The notes: a model not told the origin generated them from the sequence alone. Shown: positions 47,615 to 59,281, numbered from the stretch's first letter. The stretch: 64,000 nucleotides of DNA from Rahnella victoriana (GCF_004330295.1 NZ_SJOJ01000018.1:51308-115307), one strand, 5' to 3'. Numbers and translations: made by a program.

Positions 47615-50059
47615 TCAGGGTGCTGAAGACTTCTTGGTGCGCCGCGTCGGCAGCGCTTGCGCCGGATTGTCCGGCCACGGATGTTTCGGATAGCGCCCTT
47701 TCATTTCTTTCTGCACTTCACGGTACGAGCCCTGCCAGAACGCCGCCAGATCGGCAGTGATCTGCAACGGACGCTGTGCCGGAGACAGCAGTTCCAGTAC
47801 CACGGCTACGCGGCCTTCCGCCAGTTGCGGGCTGCGTTGCTCGCCGAACATCTCCTGCATTCTCACTGAAAGTGCCGGTGGCTGGTCTGCATGATAACGG
47901 ATTGGCAGACGACTGCCAGTCGGCACGGTGTAATGGGTCGGTAACGCGCTGTCCAGACGCTGACGCTGTTGCCAGTCCAGCGACCTTAATAAGGCATCAT
48001 GTAAATCAACCTGTTGCAGCGATTTTAACGAGCGGACGCCCTGTAAAGAAGGCTGTAACCAGCGTTCCAGACCGTCGAGCAAAGCCTGCTCGTCAACCGC
48101 TGGCCAGTCCGCTTCCGGCAACCATTTTGCGGCGCAGAGAAGCCGCACGCGCAGTTGTTCTGCTGCCACCGACCAGTTCAGCGCCTCTAAACCCTGCGTG
48201 CGGATCCAGTCGATCAGCGCCTGTTGCAGCTCCTCATCGTCCGGTTTTGCCAGCGGGTTGGCTTTCAGCACCAGCCGTCCGATCTGCCAGCGTCGCCAGG
48301 CGCGCAACGTGCCTTTTTCCTCATCCCATTCCACCGCCGTCTGTTCTTTAACGACATCGGGCAGGCGCGACGGCAGTTGTGTGATGTCCAGCGCCATCGC
48401 CAGCAAAATGCGGGCATCCGGGCTGTTGTTGCCCTGCAATAACTGCGGCGCGACCAGCCACGGCGCCCGGGTTAATCCGTCATCCTGCGGCAGCGAGGCG
48501 CCGAGTCCGTTCGCCAGTAAATAGCGGCCGTCTTCACCGCGGCGTTGCGCAATACGATCACTGAATGCCCGCGCCAGTAACCACGGCGCGAGCGAGGCAT
48601 CCGGCTCACCGCTTTTTGCACCGGTACGCTGCGCCAGCTGTTTTGCCCGCCGCTGCCAGTTGCCCTGCGGACGGCTGAACCAGTAGTCCAGATCCGGCAA
48701 TCCGCCGCGTGGCGGTTCTTCGAGCATGGCCGCGAGCAGCGCCGCCGTGGCCAGCGCATCGGGGCTTTGTGCAGCGGCTGATATCAGCATCGCCGCCAGC
48801 CGTGGCTCACAGCCCAGTTGCGCCATACGCTGTCCGGCGGCGGTGAGTTTGCCCTGCGCACCGGTCGCGCCAAGTTGCTGTAACAGGTTTTTGGCGGCTG
48901 ACAGCGCGGCGGCCGGTGGCGTATCCAGCCACTGAAGTTGTGCCGGATCCTGACAGCCCCACTGCAATAATTCCAGCCAGAAACTGCTCAGATCGCTTTG
49001 CAGGATTTCGGCTTCCGCCTGCGCGCTGGCACGTTCCGCCTGCTCCTTGCTGAACAAATGCCAGCACATGCCCGGCTCCAGACGTCCGGCACGGCCCGCG
49101 CGCTGGGTCATCGAGGCCTGACTGATGCGCTGCGTCACCAGCCGCGTCAGGCCGCTGCGCGGATCAAACTGCGCGCTGCGTTCCAGACCGCTGTCGACCA
49201 CCAGACGGATGCCTTCGATGGTCAGACTGGTTTCGGCAATGTTGGTCGCCAGCACCACTTTGCGGCGTCCGGCGGGGGAAGGCTGAATGGCTTTTTGCTG
49301 CTGTTCTAACGACAGCGCGCCGTACAGCGGGCAGAGATCGACATCCTGCGCCAGCCTGCCGGTCAGTAAATTTTGCACGCGGGTGATTTCCGCCACGCCC
49401 GGTAAAAACAGCAGCATCGAGCCGTGATTTTCACTCATCAGGCGGCTGACCACGCGCGCGACGCCTTCGTCCAGCCGTTCGTGCGTGGCAAGAGAAAGGT
49501 ACTGGCGGTCCACCGGAAAACTGCGGCCTGCGGATTCGATCACCGGCGCATCCGGCAGCAAGGAGGACAAACGCAGGTTGTCGAGCGTCGCCGACATAAT
49601 CAGGATTTTCAAATCATCACGCAGGGCATTTTGCACGTCGAGCAACAGCGCCAGCGCCAGATCGGCCTGCAAACTGCGCTCATGGAATTCATCGAGGATC
49701 ACCAGCGATACGCCGGACAGTTCCGGATCCGCCTGCACCATGCGGGTGAGAATGCCTTCCGTCACCACTTCGAGGCGGGTCGCGCTGCTGGTTTTGCTTT
49801 CGGCACGCATGCGATATCCCACCGTTTGCCCCGGCGTTTCCCCCTGTTGCTGCGCCAGACGGAAAGCGACGTTTTTCGCCGCCAGACGGCGCGGTTCAAG
49901 CAGCAGGATTTTGCCCGGCAGGTTAGCCTGTTTCAGCAACTGCAACGGCAACCAGGTGGATTTACCGGCACCGGTCGGTGCCAGCAGCAGGACCTGGGGT
50001 GACTGTTGCAGGGCGGCTAAAAGCGGTTCGAGTACGGCGCTGACCGGCAAAGAAGACAA
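47615..50059 (-). CDS. hrpB: ATP-dependent RNA helicase HrpB
   Basis: About 814-residue DEAH-box helicase. Walker A is APTGAGKSTWLP, the DEAH variant is LDEFHERS, and motif VI is QRAGRAGR. The likely start is TTG at 50059: GGAG lies 6 nt upstream and the protein then begins SSLPVSAVL like E. coli HrpB (MSSLPVAAVL). ATGs at 50071 and 50083 are also in frame. Its cellular role is poorly known. It is divergent from thpR. Confidence 0.93.
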   Translation of the reverse strand: MSSLPVSAVLEPLLAALQQSPQVLLLAPTGAGKSTWLPLQLLKQANLPGKILLLEPRRLAAKNVAFRLAQQQGETPGQTVGYRMRAESKTSSATRLEVVTEGILTRMVQADPELSGVSLVILDEFHERSLQADLALALLLDVQNALRDDLKILIMSATLDNLRLSSLLPDAPVIESAGRSFPVDRQYLSLATHERLDEGVARVVSRLMSENHGSMLLFLPGVAEITRVQNLLTGRLAQDVDLCPLYGALSLEQQQKAIQPSPAGRRKVVLATNIAETSLTIEGIRLVVDSGLERSAQFDPRSGLTRLVTQRISQASMTQRAGRAGRLEPGMCWHLFSKEQAERASAQAEAEILQSDLSSFWLELLQWGCQDPAQLQWLDTPPAAALSAAKNLLQQLGATGAQGKLTAAGQRMAQLGCEPRLAAMLISAAAQSPDALATAALLAAMLEEPPRGGLPDLDYWFSRPQGNWQRRAKQLAQRTGAKSGEPDASLAPWLLARAFSDRIAQRRGEDGRYLLANGLGASLPQDDGLTRAPWLVAPQLLQGNNSPDARILLAMALDITQLPSRLPDVVKEQTAVEWDEEKGTLRAWRRWQIGRLVLKANPLAKPDDEELQQALIDWIRTQGLEALNWSVAAEQLRVRLLCAAKWLPEADWPAVDEQALLDGLERWLQPSLQGVRSLKSLQQVDLHDALLRSLDWQQRQRLDSALPTHYTVPTGSRLPIRYHADQPPALSVRMQEMFGEQRSPQLAEGRVAVVLELLSPAQRPLQITADLAAFWQGSYREVQKEMKGRYPKHPWPDNPAQALPTRRTKKSSAP

Positions 50060-50155
50060 TGAATTCTCCATGAGAGTTAACATTAAACGGCGGGCATTGT
50101 AGCATTTAGCCCCACATCCGGCATGTTGCCGTGATTTGTCTGCCCAGGAAACGCT

Positions 50156-50698
50156 ATGTCTGCCGAACGCCGCTTGTTTTTTGCTTTATCACTGCCTGCA
50201 AAATTGCAGAAACACGTGATTCAATGGCGTGCGGATCAGTTTCCGGCTGAAACAGGGCGTCCGGTCGCGGCGGCCAATCTGCACATTACGCTGGCGTTTC
50301 TCGGGGAAGTCAGCGCCATCAAAGAAGCCGCACTGACCCGCGTGGCGGGACGCATTCAGGGGCAGAAATTCAGCCTGCAACTCGATGATATCGGCCACTG
50401 GCCGGGATCCGGCGTGGTGTGGATTGGCACAAAGCGCGCGCCCAACGCCTTATTGCAGCTGGCGTCCGTTTTGCGATCTCACGCGGCACGCAACGGTTGC
50501 CATCAGAGTACACTGCCGTTTCATCCGCATGTGTCGCTGTACCGCAGCGCGACGCGTCCGGTCGCCATTCCCCCGACCACGCCCGGCTGGCCACTGGAAG
50601 CCACTGAATTCAGTTTGTACGAATCCCTGTTTGAGCGGGGGCGTACCCGTTACCGCTGCCTGCAATCCTGGCCGCTGGGCGAAACGTCGTCCGCCTGA
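50156..50698 (+). CDS. thpR: RNA 2',3'-cyclic phosphodiesterase ThpR (LigT)
   Basis: 180-residue 2H phosphoesterase. The two catalytic HxTx/HxSx motifs are HITLAFLG near residue 43 and HVSLYR near residue 126. It opens 2',3'-cyclic phosphates to 2'-phosphates and can ligate tRNA halves in vitro. sfsA follows 41 bp downstream, as in E. coli. Confidence 0.95.
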   Translation: MSAERRLFFALSLPAKLQKHVIQWRADQFPAETGRPVAAANLHITLAFLGEVSAIKEAALTRVAGRIQGQKFSLQLDDIGHWPGSGVVWIGTKRAPNALLQLASVLRSHAARNGCHQSTLPFHPHVSLYRSATRPVAIPPTTPGWPLEATEFSLYESLFERGRTRYRCLQSWPLGETSSA

Positions 50699-50739
50699 CG
50701 TTGCTTCATTTTATTCAAAGATTTCACACGGAAACTTTC

Positions 50740-51459
50740 ATGCACTTCGAGCCTGCGCTTCAACCTGCCACTCTGGTCAAACGTTACAAACGTTTTCTCG
50801 CGGATGTGATCACGCCCGACGGCACGGAACTGACCCTGCACTGCGCCAACACTGGCGCAATGACCGGTTGTGCCACACCGGGCGACACCGTCTGGTATTC
50901 CACTTCCGACAATCTCAAACGCAAATATCCGCACAGCTGGGAACTGACCGAAACCCAGCAAAATCACTGGATTTGCGTCAATACGCTGCGGGCAAATCAG
51001 CTGGTGCGCGAGGCGATTCTTGAGCAGCGAATAGCGGAATTATCCGGTTACAGTAAATTAACCGCAGAGGTAAAATATGGCGCGGAAAACAGCCGTATAG
51101 ACTTGATGTTACAGGCAGAAAATCAACCTGACTGCTATATTGAAGTGAAATCTGTCACGTTACTGCAACAGGAAGGGGGATTTTTCCCCGATGCAGTCAC
51201 ACTGCGCGGTCAGAAGCATTTACGCGAATTACAGTCGATGGCAGAACAGGGGCAGCGGGCGGTACTTTTCTTCGCTGTTTTACATTCAGGCATTGAAAGC
51301 GTGTCCGCAGCACACCATATTGATCCGCGTTATACCGAATTACTGACGTATGTTCAAAAGAAGGGTGTTGAAGTGATGTGCTACGGTGCTGAACTTTCTG
51401 CTGAGGGTATCCGCCTCACAAAAAGATTACCGCTGGTGACGACATCATTGAACGGATAA
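50740..51459 (+). CDS. sfsA: sugar fermentation stimulation protein SfsA
   Basis: 239 residues from ATG at 50740; an open frame from TTG at 50701 is rejected. The protein matches E. coli SfsA (234) across its length, including [27 protein letters not shown] and [16 protein letters not shown], which form a nuclease-like fold with a DNA-binding OB domain. Named for a maltose phenotype; the molecular role is unclear. Confidence 0.94.
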   Translation: MHFEPALQPATLVKRYKRFLADVITPDGTELTLHCANTGAMTGCATPGDTVWYSTSDNLKRKYPHSWELTETQQNHWICVNTLRANQLVREAILEQRIAELSGYSKLTAEVKYGAENSRIDLMLQAENQPDCYIEVKSVTLLQQEGGFFPDAVTLRGQKHLRELQSMAEQGQRAVLFFAVLHSGIESVSAAHHIDPRYTELLTYVQKKGVEVMCYGAELSAEGIRLTKRLPLVTTSLNG

Positions 51460-51688
51460 CCCTGTATTAACCTGTCGGCGGCATAAAAAACAGGTCGCGA
51501 ATACGCTTTTCCTCACAGGCTTGTCAAGCACCTGCGAGGAATAATTGCCAACCTCGTTGCCTTCTGTTATTTATAGCGGCCTGATTTTTTCCCCCGTTGG
51601 GGATCGAAATGTTCGAAGCCTGCATGTTGCAGTCATATGCGGCATAAAAAGCGGATGAACATAGTGCGTGTTATGTAGGAGAAGCATC

Positions 51689-52144
51689 ATGCAAGAAGGC
51701 CAAACCCGTAAGACGTCGTCCTTGAGCATTCTCGCTATTGCTGGGGTGCAGCCATACCAAGAGAAGCCGGGCGAAGAGTACATGAACGACGCTCAGCTGG
51801 CTCACTTCAAAAAGATTCTTGAAGCATGGCGCAATCAGCTCAGGGATGAAGTGGATCGTACCGTTACGCACATGCAGGACGAAGCTGCGAACTTCCCTGA
51901 TCCGGTCGACCGTGCCGCTCAGGAAGAAGAATTCAGCCTCGAACTGCGTAACCGTGACCGTGAACGTAAGCTGATCAAAAAGATTGAAAAAACACTGAAA
52001 AAAGTGGAAGACGAGGATTTCGGTTACTGCGATTCCTGTGGCGTTGAGATTGGCATCCGCCGTCTTGAAGCACGTCCGACTGCTGATTTGTGTATCGACT
52101 GTAAGACTCTGGCAGAAATCCGCGAAAAGCAGATGGCTGGCTAA
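51689..52144 (+). CDS. dksA: RNA polymerase-binding regulator DksA
   Basis: 151 residues, the same as E. coli. The coiled-coil tip residues Asp71, Asp74 and Ala76 (DPVDRAA) and the zinc cysteines 114, 117, 135 and 138 are all present. It binds the secondary channel of RNA polymerase and acts with ppGpp in the stringent response. The start is ATG at 51689 with AGGAGAAG upstream; the frame is open to 51668. Confidence 0.98.
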   Translation: MQEGQTRKTSSLSILAIAGVQPYQEKPGEEYMNDAQLAHFKKILEAWRNQLRDEVDRTVTHMQDEAANFPDPVDRAAQEEEFSLELRNRDRERKLIKKIEKTLKKVEDEDFGYCDSCGVEIGIRRLEARPTADLCIDCKTLAEIREKQMAG

Positions 52145-52207
52145 GTCCCGGGTTCCACGCGGTGCGTCATGCACCGCGTTCCCTTTTAAACGCTGTCCCC
52201 CATTCTT

Positions 52208-53092
52208 ATGCCGCAAGCACAACACTACACAGGCCGTTTCGCTCCCTCACCTTCCGGTGACCTGCACTTTGGTTCCCTGATCGCCGCCCTTGGCAGTTAT
52301 CTGCATGCCCGCGCGCAAAATGGCATCTGGCAGGTGCGTATTGACGATATCGATCCGCCGCGTGAAATCCCCGGCTCTGCTGACCGTATTCTGGCGACGC
52401 TGGAACGCTACGGGCTGGAATGGGATGGCGAAGTGGTATGGCAATCCAGACGCCACGACGCATACCGCGCCGTGCTCGACGACTTGTTTCAGCAGCAGAA
52501 AAGCTATTACTGCACCTGCACCCGCCAGCGTATTGCGCAGACCGGCGGCACTTATGACGGCCACTGCCGTGACCTGAACCTCAGCCCGCAAAACGCCGCC
52601 ATCCGCCTGCGCCAGACCTTGCCGGTATACGGTTTTGATGATGATTTTCAGGGACATTTGCAGGCCAATGCCAGACTGGCTGAAGAAGATTTTATTATCC
52701 GCCGCCGCGACGGGCTGTTTGCCTATAATCTGGCGGTGGTGGTCGATGACCATTTTCAGGGCGTCAATCATATCGTGCGCGGCGCGGATCTGATTGAACC
52801 CACCGTGCGCCAGATGTCGCTGTATCAGCATCTGGGTTATCCGCAGCCGGGCTATCTGCATTTGCCGCTGGCGCTTAATGAGCATGGCGACAAGCTTTCC
52901 AAGCAAAATCACGCGCCTGCGCTGCCCGAAGGCGATCCGCGACCGGTGATCGTTAACGCCCTGAAATTTTTAGGCCAAACGCTGCCGGAAAACTGGCAGG
53001 ATCACACTTTGCCTTTATTATTACGCTGGGCAACAACGCACTGGACGCCGTCGCAGATACCCCGTCAGCGCGCTAATGCGCAGCAGATGTGA
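52208..53092 (+). CDS. gluQ: glutamyl-Q tRNA(Asp) synthetase
   Basis: 294-residue truncated glutamyl-tRNA synthetase homologue that charges glutamate onto queuosine of tRNA-Asp. HIGH-like (SGDLHFGSL) and KMSKS-like (DKLSKQN) motifs and the zinc-binding CTCTR...YDGHC segment are present; the anticodon-binding domain is absent, as usual. It follows dksA by 63 bp, the conserved arrangement. Confidence 0.96.
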   Translation: MPQAQHYTGRFAPSPSGDLHFGSLIAALGSYLHARAQNGIWQVRIDDIDPPREIPGSADRILATLERYGLEWDGEVVWQSRRHDAYRAVLDDLFQQQKSYYCTCTRQRIAQTGGTYDGHCRDLNLSPQNAAIRLRQTLPVYGFDDDFQGHLQANARLAEEDFIIRRRDGLFAYNLAVVVDDHFQGVNHIVRGADLIEPTVRQMSLYQHLGYPQPGYLHLPLALNEHGDKLSKQNHAPALPEGDPRPVIVNALKFLGQTLPENWQDHTLPLLLRWATTHWTPSQIPRQRANAQQM

Positions 53093-53182
53093 CTTCGGCA
53101 TTCTCAAAGCGCCTGTCGTGAGCTATGATTAGCCGCTGTTTTTGCGTCACGCCAATTTTTTCAGTCACTATCGAGGTGTACC

Positions 53183-54937
53183 ATTTTTACCCGAGTAGCC
53201 AATTTTTGCCGTAAGGTGCTAGTTCGTGAAGATAAAGTCGTTCGTGAAGAAAAGGCTGTTCATGACGACGCCGCGCTTCAAGGAGAACCCCGTCGCGAGG
53301 AGAATTCCCGTCGTGATCCGTCTCCTGTGGCCGAAGGCAATGTGAAGGCAAAAAATCCTGAACGTCGTGACGACGAACAACGCCGTGAAAACCGCGGCCG
53401 TCGGGAAGACAATGCGAACCGCGGTGAGCGCCGCAACAATAACAACCGCCGTTCCTCGACGTATCAGCCGCGTGGCGAACGCACTGACGCCCGTGGCGAT
53501 CGTCATAACGATCCGCGTGCCGGGCGCAACGAACCGCGTGCCCCGCGTTCTTCTGTCGAACATGTGCAGAAACCGCGCCCGTCATTTGATTACGCCGGTG
53601 AAACCCGCGCGATGACCATTATTCCCCGCGATGAGCACAACATCTCTCGTCGCGATATCAGCGAAAACGCCCTGAAAGTCCTGTACCGTCTGAACAAGTC
53701 TGGCTTTGAAGCCTTCCTGGTCGGCGGCGGCGTGCGTGATTTGCTGCTGGATAAAAAACCGAAAGACTTTGATATCACCACCAACGCCACGCCGGATCAG
53801 GTACGTAAACTGTTCCGCAACTGCCGTCTGGTCGGTCGTCGTTTCCGTCTGGCTCACGTGATGTTTGGCCCGGAAATCATCGAAGTGGCCACTTTCCGTG
53901 GTCACCACGAACAACACGAAGAAACCGAAGACAAAAACGTTTCCCAGCAGGCCGTGAACGGTATGCTGCTGCGCGACAACATTTTCGGCACCATTGAAGA
54001 CGACGCCCAGCGCCGTGACTTCACCATCAACAGCCTGTATTACGGTGTCGCGGACTTTACCGTGCGCGATTACACCGGCGGTCTGCGCGATCTGGAAAAT
54101 GGCATCATCCGTCTGATCGGTGATCCGGAAACCCGTTACCGCGAAGATCCGGTGCGTATGCTGCGCGCGGTGCGTTTCGCAGCCAAACTGAACATGACCA
54201 TCAGTCCGGAAACAGCCGGGCCGATCCCACGTCTGGCGACGCTGTTACAGGAAATCCCGCCGGCACGTCTGTTTGAAGAATCGCTGAAGCTGTTGCAGTC
54301 CGGTTACGGTCTGGAAACCTATAAAAAGCTTTGCGAATACCAGCTGTTCCAGCCGTTGTTCCCGCTGATTGCCCGCCAGTTTACTGAGCAGGGTGACAGC
54401 CCGATGGAACATATTCTGCTGCAGGTGCTGAAAAACACCGACCACCGTTTGCATAACGATCAGCGCGTGAATCCGGCGTTCCTGTTTGCGGCCATGCTGT
54501 GGTATCCGGTGATTGAGCATGCTCAGAAACTGGCGCAGGAAGGCGGACTGACTTATTACGACGCGTTCGCACTGGCGATGAACGATGTACTCGACGAGCA
54601 GTGCCGTACGCTGGCGATTCCGAAACGTATTACCACACTGGTGCGTGACATCTGGGCGCTGCAACTGCGTCTGTCACGTCGTCAGGGCAAACGTGCGCAT
54701 AAGCTGATGGAACATCCTAAGTTCCGCGCGGCGTATGATTTACTGGTGCTGCGTGCTGAAGTCGAACAACACCGCGAATTGCAGAGTCTGGCGCAATGGT
54801 GGGGCGAGTTCCAGGAAGCGACACCGGCTTCGCAGAAAAACATGCTCGGTACGCTCGGTGACGACGCGGCACCGGCACGCCGTGCACGCACGCGCCGTCC
54901 GCGTAAACGGGCTCCGCGTAAGGACGGCGGTCAATGA
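53183..54937 (+). CDS. pcnB: poly(A) polymerase I with AUU start
   Basis: 584-residue nucleotidyltransferase that polyadenylates RNA 3' ends and promotes decay. From ATT at 53183 the protein begins (I)[12 protein letters not shown], identical to the E. coli PcnB N-terminus, whose start is also AUU; GAGGTG lies 5 nt upstream. A GTG at 53216 is in frame but would cut this conserved head. Catalytic motifs are [11 protein letters not shown] and [11 protein letters not shown]. Residues about 25-140 are a low-complexity Arg/Asn/Glu-rich insertion absent from E. coli PcnB. The tail is basic ([10 protein letters not shown]). It overlaps folK by 4 bp. Confidence 0.93.
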   Translation: MFTRVANFCRKVLVREDKVVREEKAVHDDAALQGEPRREENSRRDPSPVAEGNVKAKNPERRDDEQRRENRGRREDNANRGERRNNNNRRSSTYQPRGERTDARGDRHNDPRAGRNEPRAPRSSVEHVQKPRPSFDYAGETRAMTIIPRDEHNISRRDISENALKVLYRLNKSGFEAFLVGGGVRDLLLDKKPKDFDITTNATPDQVRKLFRNCRLVGRRFRLAHVMFGPEIIEVATFRGHHEQHEETEDKNVSQQAVNGMLLRDNIFGTIEDDAQRRDFTINSLYYGVADFTVRDYTGGLRDLENGIIRLIGDPETRYREDPVRMLRAVRFAAKLNMTISPETAGPIPRLATLLQEIPPARLFEESLKLLQSGYGLETYKKLCEYQLFQPLFPLIARQFTEQGDSPMEHILLQVLKNTDHRLHNDQRVNPAFLFAAMLWYPVIEHAQKLAQEGGLTYYDAFALAMNDVLDEQCRTLAIPKRITTLVRDIWALQLRLSRRQGKRAHKLMEHPKFRAAYDLLVLRAEVEQHRELQSLAQWWGEFQEATPASQKNMLGTLGDDAAPARRARTRRPRKRAPRKDGGQ

Positions 54938-55413
54938 TCCGCGTTTACCTGGCGCTGGGCAGTAATCTTGCCCGTCCGCTTGACCAGGTAAACTGTGCGC
55001 TGGAGGCGCTGGCACATTTGCCGCGCACCCGCTTTGTGGCCGCATCCCCGTTTTACCGCAGTAAACCGCTGGGGCCGCAAGATCAACCCGACTATCTGAA
55101 TGCCGTCGTGGCGCTGGATACGTTATTACCGCCGGAAGAATTGCTCGATTGCACACAGGGGATTGAGCAAAATCAGGGCCGGGTCCGCAAGGCTGAACGC
55201 TGGGGACCCCGGACGCTGGATCTGGATATGCTGATTTACGGCGATCAGGTGATCAACACCGAGCGTTTAACGGTGCCGCATTACGACATGAAAAACCGCG
55301 AATTTATGCTGTATCCGCTGGCCGATCTGGCACCTGAACTGGTGTTTCCGGATGGCGAAACGCTGCAAAGCCTGCTTGCCCGCGTTCCGCTGAATGGCCT
55401 GACGACATGGTAA
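54934..55413 (+). CDS. folK: 2-amino-4-hydroxy-6-hydroxymethyldihydropteridine pyrophosphokinase
   Basis: 159-residue HPPK, the folate pathway enzyme that activates the pterin for FolP. The signature [19 protein letters not shown] carries the metal-binding aspartates. It overlaps the pcnB stop by 4 bp. In E. coli panB follows directly; here a two-component pair read in the opposite direction intervenes. Confidence 0.97.
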   Translation: MIRVYLALGSNLARPLDQVNCALEALAHLPRTRFVAASPFYRSKPLGPQDQPDYLNAVVALDTLLPPEELLDCTQGIEQNQGRVRKAERWGPRTLDLDMLIYGDQVINTERLTVPHYDMKNREFMLYPLADLAPELVFPDGETLQSLLARVPLNGLTTW

Positions 55414-55418
55414 GTCGC

Positions 55419-56786
55419 TCAGCGACTTACCCGCACTTCCAGTCCGCCCTCTGCCTTATTTTTATAAACCACCTTCAGATGATGTAACTGCGCGATCCGT
55501 TGCACGATCGAAATCCCTAATCCGCTGCCGGTTTGCTCCTGTCCCGGTGGCCGGTAAAAACGCTCTCCCAGACGCGCCAGATGTTCATCACTCATGCCCG
55601 GCCCCTGATCTTCCACGGTGATCCCCTGCCCGTCCAGCCGCACGGTGACGCAGGTTCCGGCCGCAGAATAGCGGATGGCGTTATCCAGCAGATTGCGCAC
55701 CATCAGCGACAGCAGCAGCGATTGCCCGCGCACCGGGAACGGCACGCCCTGATCTTCAAACCGCAGTTCGATGCCTTTACGGTGGGCGCGGTGATCCTGC
55801 TCTGCCAGACTTTGGGCGATCAGCATTGACCAGTCGATACGTTCCAGTTCTTCCGGTCGGGAAAAGCTTTCCAGACGCGACAGGGTCAGCAACTGATCCA
55901 CCAGCCGCGTGGCGCGATCAATACTGGTGGTCAGGTTCTCCAGCGCATGTTCGCGCATCAGGGCATCGTCGCCGGAAAGCTGCACCACTTCCGTCTGCAC
56001 CCGCAAGGCGGCCAGCGGGCTGCGCAGCTCATGCGCCGCGTCCGAGGTAAACCGGCGTTCGCGCACCAGCATTTCACGGGTACGGTCAAACAGGGAATTC
56101 AGCGCGTTCGCCAGCGGCAACACTTCACCGGGCAGCTTTGCGGCATCAATCGGCGTGGCGTCTTCAGGCGAACGCTGACGCAGTCCTTCCGCCACGCGGC
56201 GCAGCGGCCGCAGTTCCAGGGTCACCATCACAATCAGCGCCAGTAACAATACCGGCAGCGAGGCCAGCCACGGCGTCAGCTGGCCGCTGACCAGACTCCA
56301 TGCCATGTCATTGCGGTAATCCTGCTCCTGCCCGACGGCGACGCGATATTGTCCGTCCGGCGAGGTCAGCCAGACCATGCGCCAGGCATCGTCGTCTCCT
56401 CTCAGCCCGGCATCGCTAAAGCCCTGCGTGTCACCGTCAAAGCGGATGCGCTTGCCGTTTTCGCCGTCATTGAGCAGCATCCGCCCCTGAAGATTGAAGA
56501 TGGCAAAGGTCAGCGCATCGTCATCGGTATGACCGCGCGAGCCTTTGCGGACCATTTTTTTGGTGTCCGGCAGTTCGGCATCTTTTTGCAGGTTGAGGCG
56601 GTCGCCCAGACCGGTGGCCGCCAGTCGCTTGGCGAACAGCATCTGCTGGGTATCAAAGACTTCGTTGATGTGTTTGCGGGTCTGATGCCAGGCCACACCG
56701 CTGGCGATCAGCCAGGTGAGCAGCGCCAGCACCGAAAACAGCAGGATCAGGCGCAGGCGCAGACTCAGGTTTCTCAGTTCCCTCAC
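55419..56786 (-). CDS. QseC-like sensor histidine kinase
   Basis: 455 residues with two transmembrane helices (about 13-33 and 165-187) around a periplasmic sensor, a HAMP-like linker, the phospho-acceptor [19 protein letters not shown] and an ATPase with [11 protein letters not shown] and [13 protein letters not shown]. It aligns along its length with E. coli QseC (449). It overlaps its regulator by 4 bp and is convergent with folK. Signal specificity is unknown. Confidence 0.9.
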   Translation of the reverse strand: MRELRNLSLRLRLILLFSVLALLTWLIASGVAWHQTRKHINEVFDTQQMLFAKRLAATGLGDRLNLQKDAELPDTKKMVRKGSRGHTDDDALTFAIFNLQGRMLLNDGENGKRIRFDGDTQGFSDAGLRGDDDAWRMVWLTSPDGQYRVAVGQEQDYRNDMAWSLVSGQLTPWLASLPVLLLALIVMVTLELRPLRRVAEGLRQRSPEDATPIDAAKLPGEVLPLANALNSLFDRTREMLVRERRFTSDAAHELRSPLAALRVQTEVVQLSGDDALMREHALENLTTSIDRATRLVDQLLTLSRLESFSRPEELERIDWSMLIAQSLAEQDHRAHRKGIELRFEDQGVPFPVRGQSLLLSLMVRNLLDNAIRYSAAGTCVTVRLDGQGITVEDQGPGMSDEHLARLGERFYRPPGQEQTGSGLGISIVQRIAQLHHLKVVYKNKAEGGLEVRVSR

Positions 56787-57460
56787 GCCGGTTCTCCTGC
56801 CGGTGCGTCGCCCAGCGTATATCCCACGCCATGCACGGTGCGGATAAAGCCTTTGCCGAGTTTGCTGCGCAGATGGTGGATATGCACTTCCACCGCGTTG
56901 CTGCTGACCTCGTCGTCCCAGTTGTAGAGTTTTTCCTGAATCAGCGTTCGCGCCAGCACACGGCCTTTGTTGTTGAGAAACAGCTCCAGCACCGTCACTT
57001 CGCGCGGCGTCAGCGTCACCGTCTCGCCGTTAAGCGTCACACTGTGGGCCGCGGGATCGAATTCCACCGCGCCATGGGTCACTTTCGGGGTCACCACGCC
57101 GTGACGGCGGCGGATCAGCGCCTGCAATCGGGCGGCCACTTCCACCAGCGCGAACGGTTTACACAGATAATCATCGGCACCAGCCTGCAATCCGCTGACG
57201 CGCTCTTCCAGCGCATCGCGCGCGGTCAGGATCAGCACCGGCGTATCGCGACCGGCCTTCCGCCATTCGCGCAGCAACGCCATGCCGTCCATACCCGGCA
57301 GGCTGAGATCGAGAACCACGGCATCGTAAGGCGCACTGTCGAGCGCCGCCTTGCCGGTCAGCCCGTCGGTAAACCAGTCGAGCGTAAAACCCAGTTTTGT
57401 CAGCCCGGCCCTGATGCCGTCGCCGATCATTTTGTCGTCTTCAATCAGTAGAATTCGCAT
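56783..57460 (-). CDS. QseB-like OmpR-family response regulator
   Basis: 225 residues from ATG at 57460, chosen because GGAGGG lies 5 nt upstream. The receiver has [12 protein letters not shown], the phospho-acceptor [12 protein letters not shown], and LILTARD with YLCKPF; the winged-helix output ends [29 protein letters not shown] (here HIHHLRSK). It aligns well with E. coli QseB (219). It is first in the pair and divergent from panB. Confidence 0.9.
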   Translation of the reverse strand: MRILLIEDDKMIGDGIRAGLTKLGFTLDWFTDGLTGKAALDSAPYDAVVLDLSLPGMDGMALLREWRKAGRDTPVLILTARDALEERVSGLQAGADDYLCKPFALVEVAARLQALIRRRHGVVTPKVTHGAVEFDPAAHSVTLNGETVTLTPREVTVLELFLNNKGRVLARTLIQEKLYNWDDEVSSNAVEVHIHHLRSKLGKGFIRTVHGVGYTLGDAPAGEPA

Positions 57461-57617
57461 GGTTCCCTCCGTTTTTTTCATTATAGGCGACGCTTCTTAA
57501 TCACTTCTTAAGACGGGGATCACCCTGCCGCCTGTCGAACTTGCTGTCTGCCTTCCTGCTCATACAGTAGAATACCGGCATCATATTCATCCGATGAATT
57601 ATTCAAAGGTACGTGTC

Positions 57618-58412
57618 ATGAAACCCACCACATTGAGCCAGCTTCGCCAATGGAAGCAGGAAAAACATAAATTTGCGACCATTACCGCCTACGACGCCAG
57701 TTTCGCGCAGTTGTTTGCGGAACAGGGCATCTCAGTGATGCTGATCGGCGATTCTCTGGGCATGGTCGTTCAGGGGCAGGATTCCACGCTGCCGGTCACG
57801 GTAGAAGACATTGCTTATCACACCCGCTGTGTGCGCCGTGGCGCGCCTCAGGCGTTATTGCTGGCTGACCTGCCGTTCATGAGTTACGCCACGCCGGAGC
57901 AGGCGTTTGAAAGCGCCGCCGTGCTGATGCGCGCGGGCGGCAATATGGTCAAACTGGAAGGCGGCAGCTGGCTGTGTGACACGGTCCGTATGCTGACCGA
58001 ACGCGCCGTGCCGGTGTGCGGCCATCTGGGGCTGACGCCGCAGTCAGTGAACATTTTCGGCGGCTATAAAGTGCAGGGTCGCGACGAAGTGGCGGCCAAT
58101 CAGCTGATCAAAGATGCGATGATGCTGGAAGAAGCCGGGGCGCAACTGCTGGTGCTGGAGTGTGTGCCGGTGGATCTGGCGCGCCGCGTGACCGAAGAAC
58201 TGAGCATTCCGGTGATCGGCATTGGCGCGGGTAATGTGACTGACGGGCAGATCTTAGTGATGCACGACGCATTCGGCATCACCGGCGGCCATACGCCAAA
58301 ATTCGCCAAAGACTTCCTCAGCGAAGCGGGCGATATTCGTGGCGCGGTGCGTTTGTATGTCGATCAGGTCGCGCAGGGCGTGTATCCGGGCGAAGAACAT
58401 TCCTTTAAATAA
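57618..58412 (+). CDS. panB: 3-methyl-2-oxobutanoate hydroxymethyltransferase
   Basis: 264 residues, the E. coli length, from ATG at 57618 (AAAGGT upstream); the frame is open to 57594. First committed step of pantothenate synthesis. Metal and substrate residues lie in [18 protein letters not shown] and KLEGG. panC follows after 14 bp. Confidence 0.97.
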   Translation: MKPTTLSQLRQWKQEKHKFATITAYDASFAQLFAEQGISVMLIGDSLGMVVQGQDSTLPVTVEDIAYHTRCVRRGAPQALLLADLPFMSYATPEQAFESAAVLMRAGGNMVKLEGGSWLCDTVRMLTERAVPVCGHLGLTPQSVNIFGGYKVQGRDEVAANQLIKDAMMLEEAGAQLLVLECVPVDLARRVTEELSIPVIGIGAGNVTDGQILVMHDAFGITGGHTPKFAKDFLSEAGDIRGAVRLYVDQVAQGVYPGEEHSFK

Positions 58413-58426
58413 ACGGGAGAAGGCTG

Positions 58427-59281
58427 GTGCTGATAATTGACAGCGTGGCGCTGCTGCGTCGCGAAATCCGTGATTTCCGCAAGAACAACAAACGCATCGC
58501 GCTGGTGCCGACGATGGGCAACCTGCACGAAGGCCACATGACGCTGGTGGAAGAAGCCAAAGCGCGTGGCGACGTGGTGGTCGTGAGTATTTTCGTTAAC
58601 CCGATGCAGTTTGAGCGTCCGGATGATCTGGAACGTTACCCGCGCACCTTGCAGGAAGATTGCGAGAAGCTGAATAAACGCGGTGTGGATCTGGTGTTTG
58701 CCCCTTCTCCGGCAGAAGTGTACCCGAAAGGGCTGGCGACGCAGACGCAGGTCGATGTGCCGATGATTTCCACCATTCTGGAAGGCGCGAGCCGTCCGGG
58801 ACATTTCCGTGGCGTCTCGACCATCGTCAGCAAGCTGTTCAATCTGGTGCAGCCGCAGGTGGCCTGTTTCGGCCAGAAAGACTTTCAGCAACTGGCGCTG
58901 TTGCGCACCATGGTGGAAGACATGGGTTACGACATCGAGATTGTCGGCGTGCCGATTGTGCGCGCTAAAGACGGTCTGGCGCTCAGTTCCCGTAACGGCT
59001 ATCTGACGGCCGAAGAACGTAAGCTTGCGCCGCAACTGAACAAAATTATGAACGCGCTGGCGGAACGCCTGAGCCAGGGTGAACGCCATACCGACGAAAT
59101 GTTGCAGGAAACCGCGCAGCAGCTTCGCGAAGCGGGCTTCACACCGGACGAACTGTTTATCCGTGATGCGAAAACCTTGCAGGAATTGTCCGTCGACAGC
59201 ACCTCAGCGGTGATCCTGATGGCGGCATGGCTGGGTAAAGCGCGGCTGATTGATAATCAGGAGGTTGATCTGACGCAGTAG
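58427..59281 (+). CDS. panC: pantothenate synthetase
   Basis: 284-residue ligase joining pantoate and beta-alanine. The HIGH-like motif is [11 protein letters not shown] and the KMSKS-like motif is [10 protein letters not shown]. The start is probably GTG at 58427 with GGAGAAGG upstream. It is part of panBCD. Confidence 0.97.
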   Translation: MLIIDSVALLRREIRDFRKNNKRIALVPTMGNLHEGHMTLVEEAKARGDVVVVSIFVNPMQFERPDDLERYPRTLQEDCEKLNKRGVDLVFAPSPAEVYPKGLATQTQVDVPMISTILEGASRPGHFRGVSTIVSKLFNLVQPQVACFGQKDFQQLALLRTMVEDMGYDIEIVGVPIVRAKDGLALSSRNGYLTAEERKLAPQLNKIMNALAERLSQGERHTDEMLQETAQQLREAGFTPDELFIRDAKTLQELSVDSTSAVILMAAWLGKARLIDNQEVDLTQ

